64,000 bases of DNA. Source: Streptomyces sp. KL109B. Its GTDB lineage: Bacteria; Actinomycetota; Actinomycetes; Streptomycetales; Streptomycetaceae. A model generated the notes under the pieces. That model was not told the DNA's origin, ran no database searches, and saw nothing but the letters and a program-made list of their open reading frames with translations. The stretch lies in assembly GCF_030766935.1 (NCBI RefSeq), contig NZ_JASERL010000004.1:434001-498000 (forward strand). Direction: 5' to 3'. Below are positions 43,625-51,738 of the stretch, piece by piece; positions within the stretch are counted from its first letter, which is position 1; every line of letters starts with the position of its first letter. Both the position numbers and the translations under genes were made by a program.

Positions 43625-43698
43625 GGTGGGTGTAGCTCAGTTGGTAGAGCACCTGGTTGTGGTCCAGGTGGCCGCGGGTTCAAGTCCCGTCACTCACC
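43625..43698 (+). tRNA. tRNA-His (anticodon GTG)
   Basis: Cloverleaf is visible: acceptor GTGGGTG with CACTCAC (one G-T), D arm GCTCAGTTGGTAGAGC, anticodon stem CCTGG/CCAGG with loop TTGTGGT, and T arm GCGGGTTCAAGTCCCGT. The base before the acceptor (G) pairs with the C discriminator, the extra G-1 typical of tRNA-His. CCA is not encoded. No second tRNA adjoins. Confidence 0.96.
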
Positions 43699-43708
43699 CT
43701 GAAGGGTC

Positions 43709-43742
43709 CGAAGGCCCCGGTTCGAGAGAACCGGGGCCTTCG
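43709..43742. terminator. strong hairpin after tRNA-His
   Basis: A perfect 15-bp stem CGAAGGCCCCGGTTC/GAACCGGGGCCTTCG with a GAGA loop. It ends the tRNA transcript and may also stop the convergent cebR transcript. Confidence 0.88.
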
Positions 43743-43780
43743 GCGTTCCCGGGGGCCGGCCGCGGCCCCCGGTTCCCCAT

Positions 43781-44836
43781 CTACGACGAAGCGCGGACCA
43801 CCAGCTCCGTCGGAAGCACCAGGTGCCGCTGCGTACCGCGGCGTACGGAGGAGCGCTTTCCCTCGGCGGCCAGCGCGATCTCGTCGAGCAGCAGCTCCGT
43901 CATGGCGCGGCCCATGTCGCGGGTGGGCTGGCGGACGCTGGTGAGGCCCGGCTCCATGTGGCGGGCGATCACCGAGTCGTCGAAGCCGACCAGGGAGACG
44001 TCGTCCGGGATGCGCCGGCCCGCCTCGCGCAGCACCTGGCGGGCGCCGGAGGCCATCAGGTCGGAGCAGGAGAAGACGGCGTCGAGGCCGGGGCTGCGCT
44101 CCAGGAGCTCGGTCATGCAGCGGCGGCCGCCCTCCTCCGTGAAGTCGCCGTAGGTCACCAGCTTCTCGTCGTAGGAGAGTCCGCTCGCGGCCAGCTCGTC
44201 CTGGTAGCCGACGAAGCGGCGCTCGGCGCCGTACACGTCGAGCGGGCCCGCGATGATCGCGACGGAGCGGCGGCCCCGGGAGACGAGATGCTGGACGGCG
44301 GAGCGGGCGCCCGCGTAGTTGTCGGTGTCGACCGAGGGCAGCGGCTCGTCGGCGGAGCGGGGGCCGCTGATCACGGTCGGGATGTCCATCTGGATGAGGC
44401 GGTCCGCGAGCGGGTCGTCGGAGTGCACCGAGACCAGCAGGACGCCGTCGACGCGGTGCGCGGCGAGGTAGGCGGCGAGCCGGTCCTGTTCGCGCTCGCC
44501 ACGTGCGAAGGTCAGCAGGAGCTGGAGGTTGGTCTCGGCGAGGGCGAGGCCCACGCCGCCGACCATGCCGGAGAAGTACGGCTCGGAGAAGAACCGGGAC
44601 TCGGCCTCGGGGACGACGACGGCGATGGAGTCCGAGCGGTTGGCGGCGAGCGCGCGGGCCGCCGTGTTCGGTACGTACCCGAGCTCGGCGACCGCTTCCT
44701 CGACCGCGGCGCGGGTGCGGTCGCTGACCCGCGGCGATCCGTTGATGACGCGCGAAACCGTGCCCCGGCCGACGCCCGCTCGGGCCGCGACCTCCTCGAG
44801 GGTCGGGCGCCTGCCGTGCGTGCCGTGAGCCACCAT
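43781..44836 (-). CDS. cebR: LacI-family cellobiose repressor CebR
   Basis: A 351-residue repressor with the LacI N-terminal HTH (TLEEVAARAGVGRGTVSRVINGSPRVS) and a periplasmic-binding-like effector domain. CebR in S. griseus, S. scabies and relatives represses cellobiose/cello-oligosaccharide genes until cellobiose binds. GGGGAGGTAGGAG precedes the ATG. Divergent from cebE, with the operator 118 bases from its start. Confidence 0.94.
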   Translation of the reverse strand: MVAHGTHGRRPTLEEVAARAGVGRGTVSRVINGSPRVSDRTRAAVEEAVAELGYVPNTAARALAANRSDSIAVVVPEAESRFFSEPYFSGMVGGVGLALAETNLQLLLTFARGEREQDRLAAYLAAHRVDGVLLVSVHSDDPLADRLIQMDIPTVISGPRSADEPLPSVDTDNYAGARSAVQHLVSRGRRSVAIIAGPLDVYGAERRFVGYQDELAASGLSYDEKLVTYGDFTEEGGRRCMTELLERSPGLDAVFSCSDLMASGARQVLREAGRRIPDDVSLVGFDDSVIARHMEPGLTSVRQPTRDMGRAMTELLLDEIALAAEGKRSSVRRGTQRHLVLPTELVVRASS

Positions 44837-44954
44837 GACTCCTACCTCCCCAGATCTCCAGCGGAATCTAACAGCCCGATAACCGCGCCAAGTTGTCGCC
44901 GCCGAGTGTCTTGACACCCCGGGCCCGAGCGACGACCCTTCAACTCATCACGGG

Positions 44955-44968
44955 TGGGAGCGCTCCCA
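44955..44968. promoter_or_regulatory. CebR operator upstream of cebEFG
   Basis: TGGGAGCGCTCCCA, a perfect 14-bp palindrome identical to the established CebR box, 138 bases before the cebE ATG. Cellobiose releases CebR. Confidence 0.95.
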
Positions 44969-45106
44969 CCCTACTGGACGCATACAGAAGCCGCACGTTC
45001 CCCGCCCGAGCCGCAATTGAACGAACGGGCCCAGCACAGCAGTTGGCAGTTGGCCGGGGGTCTGCACGTCTCAGCATCAAGAGCAATTGAGCACTTGGAG
45101 GACGCA

Positions 45107-46429
45107 ATGCGCACGACTGCCCGAACGTCCCGACGCGCGATGACCTTCGCGGTCGTCGCCGCCCTGGCCACAGGGCTGCTTGCCGGTTGTGCGAGCGATG
45201 ACGACGACAGTGGCGGCGCCGCCGGCTCCGGCGACAAGGAGGGCGCGACCACGCTGACGGTCGGCACCTTCGGCACCTTCGGTTATAAGCAGGCCGGGCT
45301 CTACGACGAGTACATGAAGCTGCACAAGAACATCACCATCAAGGAGAACGTCACCACCCGCACCGACGTCTACTGGCCCAAGACCCTCACACGCCTGCAG
45401 GCCGGTTCCGGCACGGACGACGTCCAGGCGATCGAGATCGGCAACATCACCGAGGCCGTGCAGACGCAGGCGGACAAGTTCGTCGACCTGGGCAAGGAGG
45501 TCGACAAGTCGCAGTGGCTCGACTGGAAGAACAAGCAGGCCACCACCAAGGACGGCAAGCTGATCGGCCTCGGCACCGACGTCGGCCCGATGGCGATCTG
45601 CTACCGCAAGGACCTCTTCAAGAAGGCCGGACTGCCCACCGACCGCACCAAGCTCGCCGAGATGTGGAAGGGCGACTGGAGCAAGTACGTCGAGGTCGGC
45701 AAGGACTACATGAAGAAGGCGCCGGACGGCACCAAGTTCGTGGACTCCGCCTCCTCCGTCTACAACGCGGCGCTCGGCGGCGCGAAGGACCGGTACTACG
45801 ACGCGAGCGGCAAGGTCATCTGGGACAAGTCCCAGGGCGTGAAGGACTCGTGGGACGCCGCGATGGAGGTGGCGACCTCCGACATGTCGGCGAAGCTGAA
45901 GCAGTTCGACAAGCCGTGGAACCAGGGCTTCGCGAACAGCAAGTTCGCCACCGTGGCCTGCCCGGCGTGGATGGTCGGCTACATCCAGGAGAAGTCCGGT
46001 ACGGCGGGCAAGGGCAACTGGGACATGGCGGCGGCGCCGACCGCGGCCAACTGGGGCGGCTCGTTCATCGGTGTGCCGAAGGCGGGCAAGCACCAGAAGG
46101 AGGCCATCGCCCTGGCGAAGTGGCTGACCGCTCCCGAGCAGCAGAAGAAGGTCTTCGCCAAGCAGGCCAGCTTCCCGTCGCAGCCGTCGACGTACTCGAC
46201 CCTGAAGGCCAAGGCGGACACCCAGGCGTACTTCTCGAACGCGCCGATCACCGAGATCCTCTCCGCCTCGGCGAAGACGATTCCGGTGCAGATCTTCGGC
46301 ATCAAGGACCAGCCGATCAACACGGCGATCACCGACACCGGCATCCTCCAGGTCGAGCAGAAGGGCAAGTCGCCGGCGCAGGGCTGGGACGCCGCCACCG
46401 CTGAGGTCAAGGACGTGCTCGGCCAGTGA
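45107..46429 (+). CDS. cebE: cellobiose/cellotriose-binding lipoprotein
   Basis: A 440-residue solute-binding protein of ABC sugar uptake. The signal peptide ends in lipobox LLAGC; the mature protein begins with an Asp-rich stretch. Typical sugar-binding family text: IGLGTDVGPMAICYRKDLFKKAGL and GGSFIGVPKAGKHQKEAIALAKWLTAPEQQKK. TTGGAGGA precedes ATG. It works with CebF and CebG; the ATPase (MsiK in Streptomyces) is encoded elsewhere. Confidence 0.94.
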   Translation: MRTTARTSRRAMTFAVVAALATGLLAGCASDDDDSGGAAGSGDKEGATTLTVGTFGTFGYKQAGLYDEYMKLHKNITIKENVTTRTDVYWPKTLTRLQAGSGTDDVQAIEIGNITEAVQTQADKFVDLGKEVDKSQWLDWKNKQATTKDGKLIGLGTDVGPMAICYRKDLFKKAGLPTDRTKLAEMWKGDWSKYVEVGKDYMKKAPDGTKFVDSASSVYNAALGGAKDRYYDASGKVIWDKSQGVKDSWDAAMEVATSDMSAKLKQFDKPWNQGFANSKFATVACPAWMVGYIQEKSGTAGKGNWDMAAAPTAANWGGSFIGVPKAGKHQKEAIALAKWLTAPEQQKKVFAKQASFPSQPSTYSTLKAKADTQAYFSNAPITEILSASAKTIPVQIFGIKDQPINTAITDTGILQVEQKGKSPAQGWDAATAEVKDVLGQ

Positions 46430-47457
46430 CCAGCTCCAACGAGGCTCTCGCGCAGACCGCGTCGAGCGCCGAAGCCGCGCCCGACTCCGAGCAGGAGTCG
46501 GGCGCGGCCCGGGGCGCTCAGGGTCGCGGTACGCCGAAGAGCGCCGACTCCTGGCGCAGCCGGCTGTACCGCTGGGACATGAAGGCGTCCCCGTACGCCT
46601 TCGTCGCCCCCTTCTTCATCATCTTCGGCGCCTTCTCGCTGGTGCCGCTGCTCTACACCGCCTGGTACTCGCTGCACAACGTGCAGCTGTCGAACCTGGA
46701 CGGCCAGACCTGGGCGGGCCTGGACAACTACACGAACCTGTTCCAGTCGGACTTCTTCTGGAACGCGCTGAAGAACACCTTCACCATCGGCGTGATCTCC
46801 ACGGTGCCGCAGCTGATCGCGGCGATCTGGCTCGCGCACATGCTCAACTACCGGCTGCGCGGCTCGATCGTGTGGCGCGTCGTCATGCTCACCCCGTACG
46901 CCACGTCGGTGGCGGCGGCGACCCTCGTCTTCGTGCTGCTCTTCGCCCCGGACAGCGGCATGATCAACTGGGCCTTGGACTCCATCGGCATCGACAAGGT
47001 CAACTGGCAGGAGTCCGACTGGGGTTCGCAGCTGGCGGTGTCCTCGATCGTGGTCTGGCGGTGGACCGGGTACAACGCGCTGATCTATCTGGCGGCGATG
47101 CAGGCGATCCCGGCCGATCTGTACGAGTCGGCGGCGCTCGACGGCGCCAACCGCTGGCAGCAGTTCCGGCACGTGACCATTCCGATGCTGCGGCCGACGA
47201 TCCTGTTCACGGTCGTCGTCTCCACCATCGGCGCGACCCAACTCTTCGGTGAGCCACTGCTGTTCGGCGGTGTCAGCGGCACCAAGGGCGGGTCCGAGCA
47301 CCAGTACCAGACGCTCGGTCTGTACATGTACGACCAGGGCTGGATCGTCGGCAACCTCGGCAAGGCGTCCGCGATCGCCTGGTCGATGTTCCTGATTCTG
47401 CTGGTCGTCGCCGCGATCAACATGCTGATCTCCCGACGGCTGAGGAAGACGCAATGA
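46426..47457 (+). CDS. cebF: cello-oligosaccharide ABC permease 1
   Basis: A 343-residue MalF-type permease. After a cytoplasmic 40-residue lead, six membrane segments begin near SPYAFVAPFFIIFGAFSLVPLLYTAWYSLHNV. The EAA loop interacting with the ATPase is EAA-like: DLYESAALDGANRWQQFRHVTIPML. Coupled by GTGA to cebE and ATGA to cebG. Confidence 0.95.
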   Translation: MTSSNEALAQTASSAEAAPDSEQESGAARGAQGRGTPKSADSWRSRLYRWDMKASPYAFVAPFFIIFGAFSLVPLLYTAWYSLHNVQLSNLDGQTWAGLDNYTNLFQSDFFWNALKNTFTIGVISTVPQLIAAIWLAHMLNYRLRGSIVWRVVMLTPYATSVAAATLVFVLLFAPDSGMINWALDSIGIDKVNWQESDWGSQLAVSSIVVWRWTGYNALIYLAAMQAIPADLYESAALDGANRWQQFRHVTIPMLRPTILFTVVVSTIGATQLFGEPLLFGGVSGTKGGSEHQYQTLGLYMYDQGWIVGNLGKASAIAWSMFLILLVVAAINMLISRRLRKTQ

Positions 47458-48344
47458 CCACCATCGAAGAGGCGACCGCCCCCGGCCGGCCGGTGAAGCG
47501 CGAGCGGCGGGTGCTCGGCGCCGGCAAGCAGCTGCACGCGGGGCCCGTCACGTACGTCGCGCTCGCCCTGTTCGCCGTGATCTCCCTCGCGCCGCTGCTG
47601 TGGACGGTGATCGCGGCCTCCCGCACCAACGCGCGGCTCGCGCAGACGCCGCCGCCGTTCTGGGTCGGCGGGAATCTGTTCAAGAACCTGGAGACCGCCT
47701 GGAATCAGGCGGGGCTCGGCACGGCGATGCTGAACTCCATCGTCGTCGCGTCGACGATCACGGTGGGTACGGTGCTGTTCTCCACGCTGGCCGGGTTCGC
47801 CTTCGCCAAGCTGAAGTTCCGGTTCTCGACGACGCTGTTGCTGATGACCATCGGCACGATGATGATTCCGCCGCAACTGGCCGTCGTACCGCTGTACTTG
47901 TGGATGACGGACCTGGGCTGGGCCAACCATTTGCAGACCGTCATCCTGCCGACGCTGGTGTCCGCGTTCGGGACGTTCTTCATGCGGCAGTACCTGGTGC
48001 AGGCGTTGCCGAGCGAGCTGATCGAGGCGGCGCGGGTGGATGGCGCGAGCAGCCTGCGGGTGGTGTGGCACGTGGTGTTTCCCGCGGCGCGGCCCGCGAT
48101 GGCGGTGCTGGGTCTTTTGACGTTCGTGATGGCGTGGAACGACTTCCTGTGGCCGATCATCGCGTTGAACCAGGAGAACCCGACGGTTCAGGTGGCGTTG
48201 AACGCGCTGGGGACCGGGTACATCCCCGACGATTCCGTGATCATGGCGGGGGCGTTGCTGGGGACGTTGCCGTTGCTCGTCGCGTTTCTGCTGTTCGGGA
48301 AGCAGATTGTGGGCGGGATCATGCAGGGGGCGGTCAAGGGGTAG
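47454..48344 (+). CDS. cebG: cello-oligosaccharide ABC permease 2
   Basis: A 296-residue MalG-type permease with six membrane segments and the EAA motif SELIEAARVDGASSLRVVWHVVFPAARPA. Coupled to cebF. The operon is followed by repeat copy I and the bglC gene with its own CebR box. Confidence 0.95.
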   Translation: MTTIEEATAPGRPVKRERRVLGAGKQLHAGPVTYVALALFAVISLAPLLWTVIAASRTNARLAQTPPPFWVGGNLFKNLETAWNQAGLGTAMLNSIVVASTITVGTVLFSTLAGFAFAKLKFRFSTTLLLMTIGTMMIPPQLAVVPLYLWMTDLGWANHLQTVILPTLVSAFGTFFMRQYLVQALPSELIEAARVDGASSLRVVWHVVFPAARPAMAVLGLLTFVMAWNDFLWPIIALNQENPTVQVALNALGTGYIPDDSVIMAGALLGTLPLLVAFLLFGKQIVGGIMQGAVKG

Positions 48345-48397
48345 CCGTGCCCTCCGGGTGGGCGGGGTGTTCTTGTTGCGCCCTGCCCACTCCTACG

Positions 48398-48448
48398 CCT
48401 CGGGGCGCTGCCCCGGACCCCGCTGCTCAAGCGCCGCAGGGGCTTGAA
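48398..48448. repeat. dispersed repeat, copy I
   Basis: CGGGGCGCTGCCCCG plus CCCCGCTGCTCAAGCGCCGCAGGGG, between cebG and bglC, probably attenuating read-through from cebG. Confidence 0.75.
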
Positions 48449-48466
48449 AGATCTTCGACTTCACCA

Positions 48467-48480
48467 TGGGAGCGCTCCTA
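48467..48480 (+). promoter_or_regulatory. CebR operator overlapping the bglC start
   Basis: TGGGAGCGCTCCTA differs from the perfect box at one position. Its last base is the A of the bglC ATG, and its GGGAG is also the only plausible Shine-Dalgarno. The same 14 bases appear to serve repression and translation. Confidence 0.85.
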
Positions 48481-49940
48481 TGACCACTACTGAGAACACC
48501 AGCACCACTGACCCCGCCCTCACCACCACCCCCGTCGCGACCCGGTTTCCCGCGGGGTTTTTGTGGGGGGCGGCCACCGCCGCGTATCAGATCGAGGGGG
48601 CCGTGCGGGAGGACGGGAGGACGGCTTCGATCTGGGACACGTTCAGCCATACGCCGGGGAAGGTGGCGAACGGGGACACCGGGGACGTCGCCGTGGACCA
48701 CTACCACCGGTGGCGCGACGACGTACAGCTGATGGCGGATCTGGGGCTCACCTCGTACCGGTTCTCCGTGGCGTGGCCACGGGTGCAGCCGACCGGGCGG
48801 GGGCCCGCCGTGCAGCGGGGCCTCGACTTCTATCGCGGGCTCGTCGATGAGCTGCTGTCGCACGGGATCAAGCCCGTCGTCACGCTCTACCACTGGGATC
48901 TGCCGCAGGAGTTGGAGGGCGCGGGCGGCTGGCCGGAGCGGGACACCGCGCACCGGTTCGCCGAGTACGCGGGGATCGTGGGTGAGGCGCTCGGGGACCG
49001 TGTCGAGAGCTGGGTGACGCTCAACGAGCCCTGGTGCAGCGCCTTTCTGGGTTACGGATCCGGGGTGCACGCCCCGGGCCGGACGGACCCGGCGGCGGCG
49101 CTGCGCGCGGCGCACCACCTCAACCTCGGTCACGGGCTTGCCAGTTCGGCGCTGCGCGGGGTGCTGCCTGCGCGCGCGAAGGTGGGCATCAGCCTGAACC
49201 CGAGCGTGGTGCGGGCGCTCACCGAGGCCCCCGCCGACCTGGACGCCCGGCGCCGTATCGACGCGCTGGCGAACCGGGTGTTCACCGGGCCGCTGCTCAA
49301 GGGCGCGTACCCGCGGGACCTGCTCACGGACACCGCGTCCGTCACGGACTGGTCGTTCGTGCGGGACGGCGACACCGAGGCGATCCACCAGCGGCTCGAC
49401 TTCATCGGCCTGAACTACTACACGCCGGCCGTCGTCTCCGCCGCCCGCCCCGAGCAGGACGGCCCGCGCCTCGACGGGCACGGCGCGAGCGAGCACTCCC
49501 CGTGGCCGGGCGCCGACGACATCGCCTTCCACCACGCGCCGGGCGAACTCACCGCGATGAACTGGCCCGTGGACCCGACCGGCCTCACCGACCTGCTGGT
49601 CGACTACGCGGCGCAGGCCCCGGGCGTGCCGCTGTACGTGACCGAGAACGGGGCCGCGTACGAGGACGTCGTCGACGCCGAGGGCCGGGTGCACGACCCC
49701 GACCGGATCCGCTATCTGCACGCGCACCTGGCCGCCGTGCACGAGGCGATCGCGCGGGGCGCCGACGTCCGCGGCTACTTCCTCTGGTCGCTGCTCGACA
49801 ACTTCGAGTGGGCCTACGGGTACGAGAAGCGCTTCGGCGCCGTCTACGTCGACTACGAGACGCAGGCGCGCATCCCGAAGTCGAGCGCCACCTGGTACTC
49901 CCAGGTGGCGCGAAGTGGGGGGCTGCCCGCCGAGTCCTGA
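48480..49940 (+). CDS. bglC: beta-glucosidase (GH1), cytoplasmic
   Basis: A 486-residue GH1 enzyme cleaving cellobiose to glucose. Catalytic acid/base Glu in VTLNEPWCSAFLGYG and nucleophile Glu in YVTENGAAYEDVV. The N-terminus AGFLWGAATAAYQIEGAVREDGR-like text here FPAGFLWGAATAAYQIEGA is the GH1 signature. No signal peptide. ATG lies in the CebR box. An upstream ATG 12 codons earlier is less likely because it would precede the operator. Confidence 0.95.
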   Translation: MTTTENTSTTDPALTTTPVATRFPAGFLWGAATAAYQIEGAVREDGRTASIWDTFSHTPGKVANGDTGDVAVDHYHRWRDDVQLMADLGLTSYRFSVAWPRVQPTGRGPAVQRGLDFYRGLVDELLSHGIKPVVTLYHWDLPQELEGAGGWPERDTAHRFAEYAGIVGEALGDRVESWVTLNEPWCSAFLGYGSGVHAPGRTDPAAALRAAHHLNLGHGLASSALRGVLPARAKVGISLNPSVVRALTEAPADLDARRRIDALANRVFTGPLLKGAYPRDLLTDTASVTDWSFVRDGDTEAIHQRLDFIGLNYYTPAVVSAARPEQDGPRLDGHGASEHSPWPGADDIAFHHAPGELTAMNWPVDPTGLTDLLVDYAAQAPGVPLYVTENGAAYEDVVDAEGRVHDPDRIRYLHAHLAAVHEAIARGADVRGYFLWSLLDNFEWAYGYEKRFGAVYVDYETQARIPKSSATWYSQVARSGGLPAES

Positions 49941-49950
49941 CCCGGCGGGC
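49925..49950 (+). terminator. hairpin at the bglC stop
   Basis: GCCCGCCG and CGGCGGGC form an 8-bp stem whose left arm is inside the last codons of bglC. Probable weak terminator. Confidence 0.55.
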
Positions 49951-50045
49951 GGAGGGCCGGTGCGTGCCGCGTGGCAGGGGCGCGCATCGGCCCTTATTTT
50001 TCGCATATGCCCGTTACTTACCTATACGAGCGGTCCTGAGGCGCC

Positions 50046-51722
50046 ATGGGGGTACTCAAGGACCATCCGGAACTCGTCCTGTTCGTGAGCCTCGCGCTCG
50101 GCTACCTCGTCGGGAAGCTGCGCGTGGGGCCGCTGACCTTGGGCGGCATCTGCGGCACGCTGATCGTCTCGCTGCTGCTCGGGGCCTGGACCAAGGCCCA
50201 GGTGTCCGACGACGTGAAGACGGTGTTCTTCGCGCTGTTCATCTTCGCGCTCGGCTATATGGCCGGGCCTCAGTTCTTCCGCAACCTCAACAAGAAGAGC
50301 CTGCGCTTCTTCGTGCTGTGCGGCATCGAGCTGGTCTGCGTCATCGGCATCGCGCTCGGCCTCGCCGACTGGTTCGACCTGGACGTGGGCACGGCCTCCG
50401 GCATCCTCGCGGGCGCCGCCACCGAGTCCGCGGTGGTCGGCACGGCCACCGAGTCCATCGGCAAGCTGAGCAATCTGACCGCCGCCCAGATCACCGAGTA
50501 CCAGGGCAACGTCGCCACCGCGTACACGGTCTGCTACCTCTTCGGCCTGATCACGATCGTGCTCTACACGAGCCAGATCATGCCGATGATGATGCGCATC
50601 AACCTGCGCGACGCGGCCCGCGAGCTGTGGGAGCGCACGCGCAGCCGCGGCAGCCTGGAGGCGGACGAGCGGCCCGCGCTGCCGGGGATGGTGGGCCGCA
50701 CGTATCTGGTGACGACGGCCGACGGCCGTACGGTCGGGGACCTCCAGTCCTCGCTCGGCGAGCGGGTCACCGTCGAGGCGGTCAAGCGCGGCAGCAAGGT
50801 CCTCGATGTCGCCCCCGGCCTCGAACTCACCCTCTCCGACCTGGTGCTTCTCGTCGGCCGGCGGTCGAACGTGATCGACGCGGGGCGGGTCATCGGTCCG
50901 GAGACGCCGGGTGTGCCGGGGCTCGACTCGCCGCTCGCCTCCCGCGAGGTGTCGGTCACCGACAAGGCGCTGGACGGGAAGTCCGTCGACGAGGTGCAGA
51001 AGTCGTACCCGGAGTTCTACCAGGACGGCGTCTACGTCACCGACATCACCCGCGGGGACCAGGACATGCCCGCCAACGGCGACACGGTGCTGCACCGCGG
51101 CGACGTACTGACCCTGGTGGGCGCCCGCTCGGGCCTGAACAAGCTGGTCGCGCGGATCGGCTCGGTCGTCAGGAACGACGCCACCGACTTCATCTATCTG
51201 GGCCTCGGCATCGCGGCCGGTTCGCTGCTCGGGCAGGTCGTGGTCAAGTTCGGCGACATCCCGATGTCGCTCGGCACCGGCGGCGGCTGTCTGATCTCGG
51301 GGCTGCTCTTCGGCTGGTTCCGCTCGCGCTCGCAGACCTTCGGCGCGTTCCCGCCGCAGGCCGCCTCGACGATCAAGGACATGGGGCTCGCGGTCTTCAT
51401 CGCCTGCACGGGCCTCGTCTCCGGCCCGCAGGCCTGGCCACTGATCAAGGAGTACGGGGCGCTGCTTCCGTTCGCCGGGATCGCGATGGTGCTGATCCCC
51501 GCGACCATCTCGCTCGTCGTCGGGCGCAAGCTCCTCAAGATCGAGAAACCGCTCCTGATCGGCGCCATCGCGGGGCAGCAGTGCTCGACCCCCGCGATCA
51601 CCGCGGTCACCCAGGTGGCGCAGTCATCGGTGCCGATGCTCGGCTACACGATCACCTACGCCCTCTCCAACTTCCTGCTCCCGCTGACCGGCCCCGTGCT
51701 CGTCGGCATTCTCGGACACTGA
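50046..51722 (+). CDS. AspT-family aspartate:alanine antiporter 1
   Basis: A 558-residue membrane protein of the AAEx (aspartate:alanine exchanger) family: five or six membrane segments, a large central cytoplasmic part with two TrkA_C-like stretches (about 205-365, with RTYLVTTADGRTVGD and DKALDGKSVDEVQ), then more membrane segments ending LPLTGPVLVGILGH. AspT of Tetragenococcus exchanges aspartate in for alanine out, electrogenically. Only the next gene and aspartate decarboxylase follow, separated by 16 and 37 bases, so a three-gene operon is likely. Confidence 0.9.
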   Translation: MGVLKDHPELVLFVSLALGYLVGKLRVGPLTLGGICGTLIVSLLLGAWTKAQVSDDVKTVFFALFIFALGYMAGPQFFRNLNKKSLRFFVLCGIELVCVIGIALGLADWFDLDVGTASGILAGAATESAVVGTATESIGKLSNLTAAQITEYQGNVATAYTVCYLFGLITIVLYTSQIMPMMMRINLRDAARELWERTRSRGSLEADERPALPGMVGRTYLVTTADGRTVGDLQSSLGERVTVEAVKRGSKVLDVAPGLELTLSDLVLLVGRRSNVIDAGRVIGPETPGVPGLDSPLASREVSVTDKALDGKSVDEVQKSYPEFYQDGVYVTDITRGDQDMPANGDTVLHRGDVLTLVGARSGLNKLVARIGSVVRNDATDFIYLGLGIAAGSLLGQVVVKFGDIPMSLGTGGGCLISGLLFGWFRSRSQTFGAFPPQAASTIKDMGLAVFIACTGLVSGPQAWPLIKEYGALLPFAGIAMVLIPATISLVVGRKLLKIEKPLLIGAIAGQQCSTPAITAVTQVAQSSVPMLGYTITYALSNFLLPLTGPVLVGILGH

Positions 51723-51738
51723 GAGGACGGTCCACCGC

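Noticed and set aside
43625..43742. Integration site of a mobile element at tRNA-His
   Set aside because: No integrase, direct repeat of the tRNA 3' end or foreign-looking block was found nearby; the ceb genes are typical core genes.
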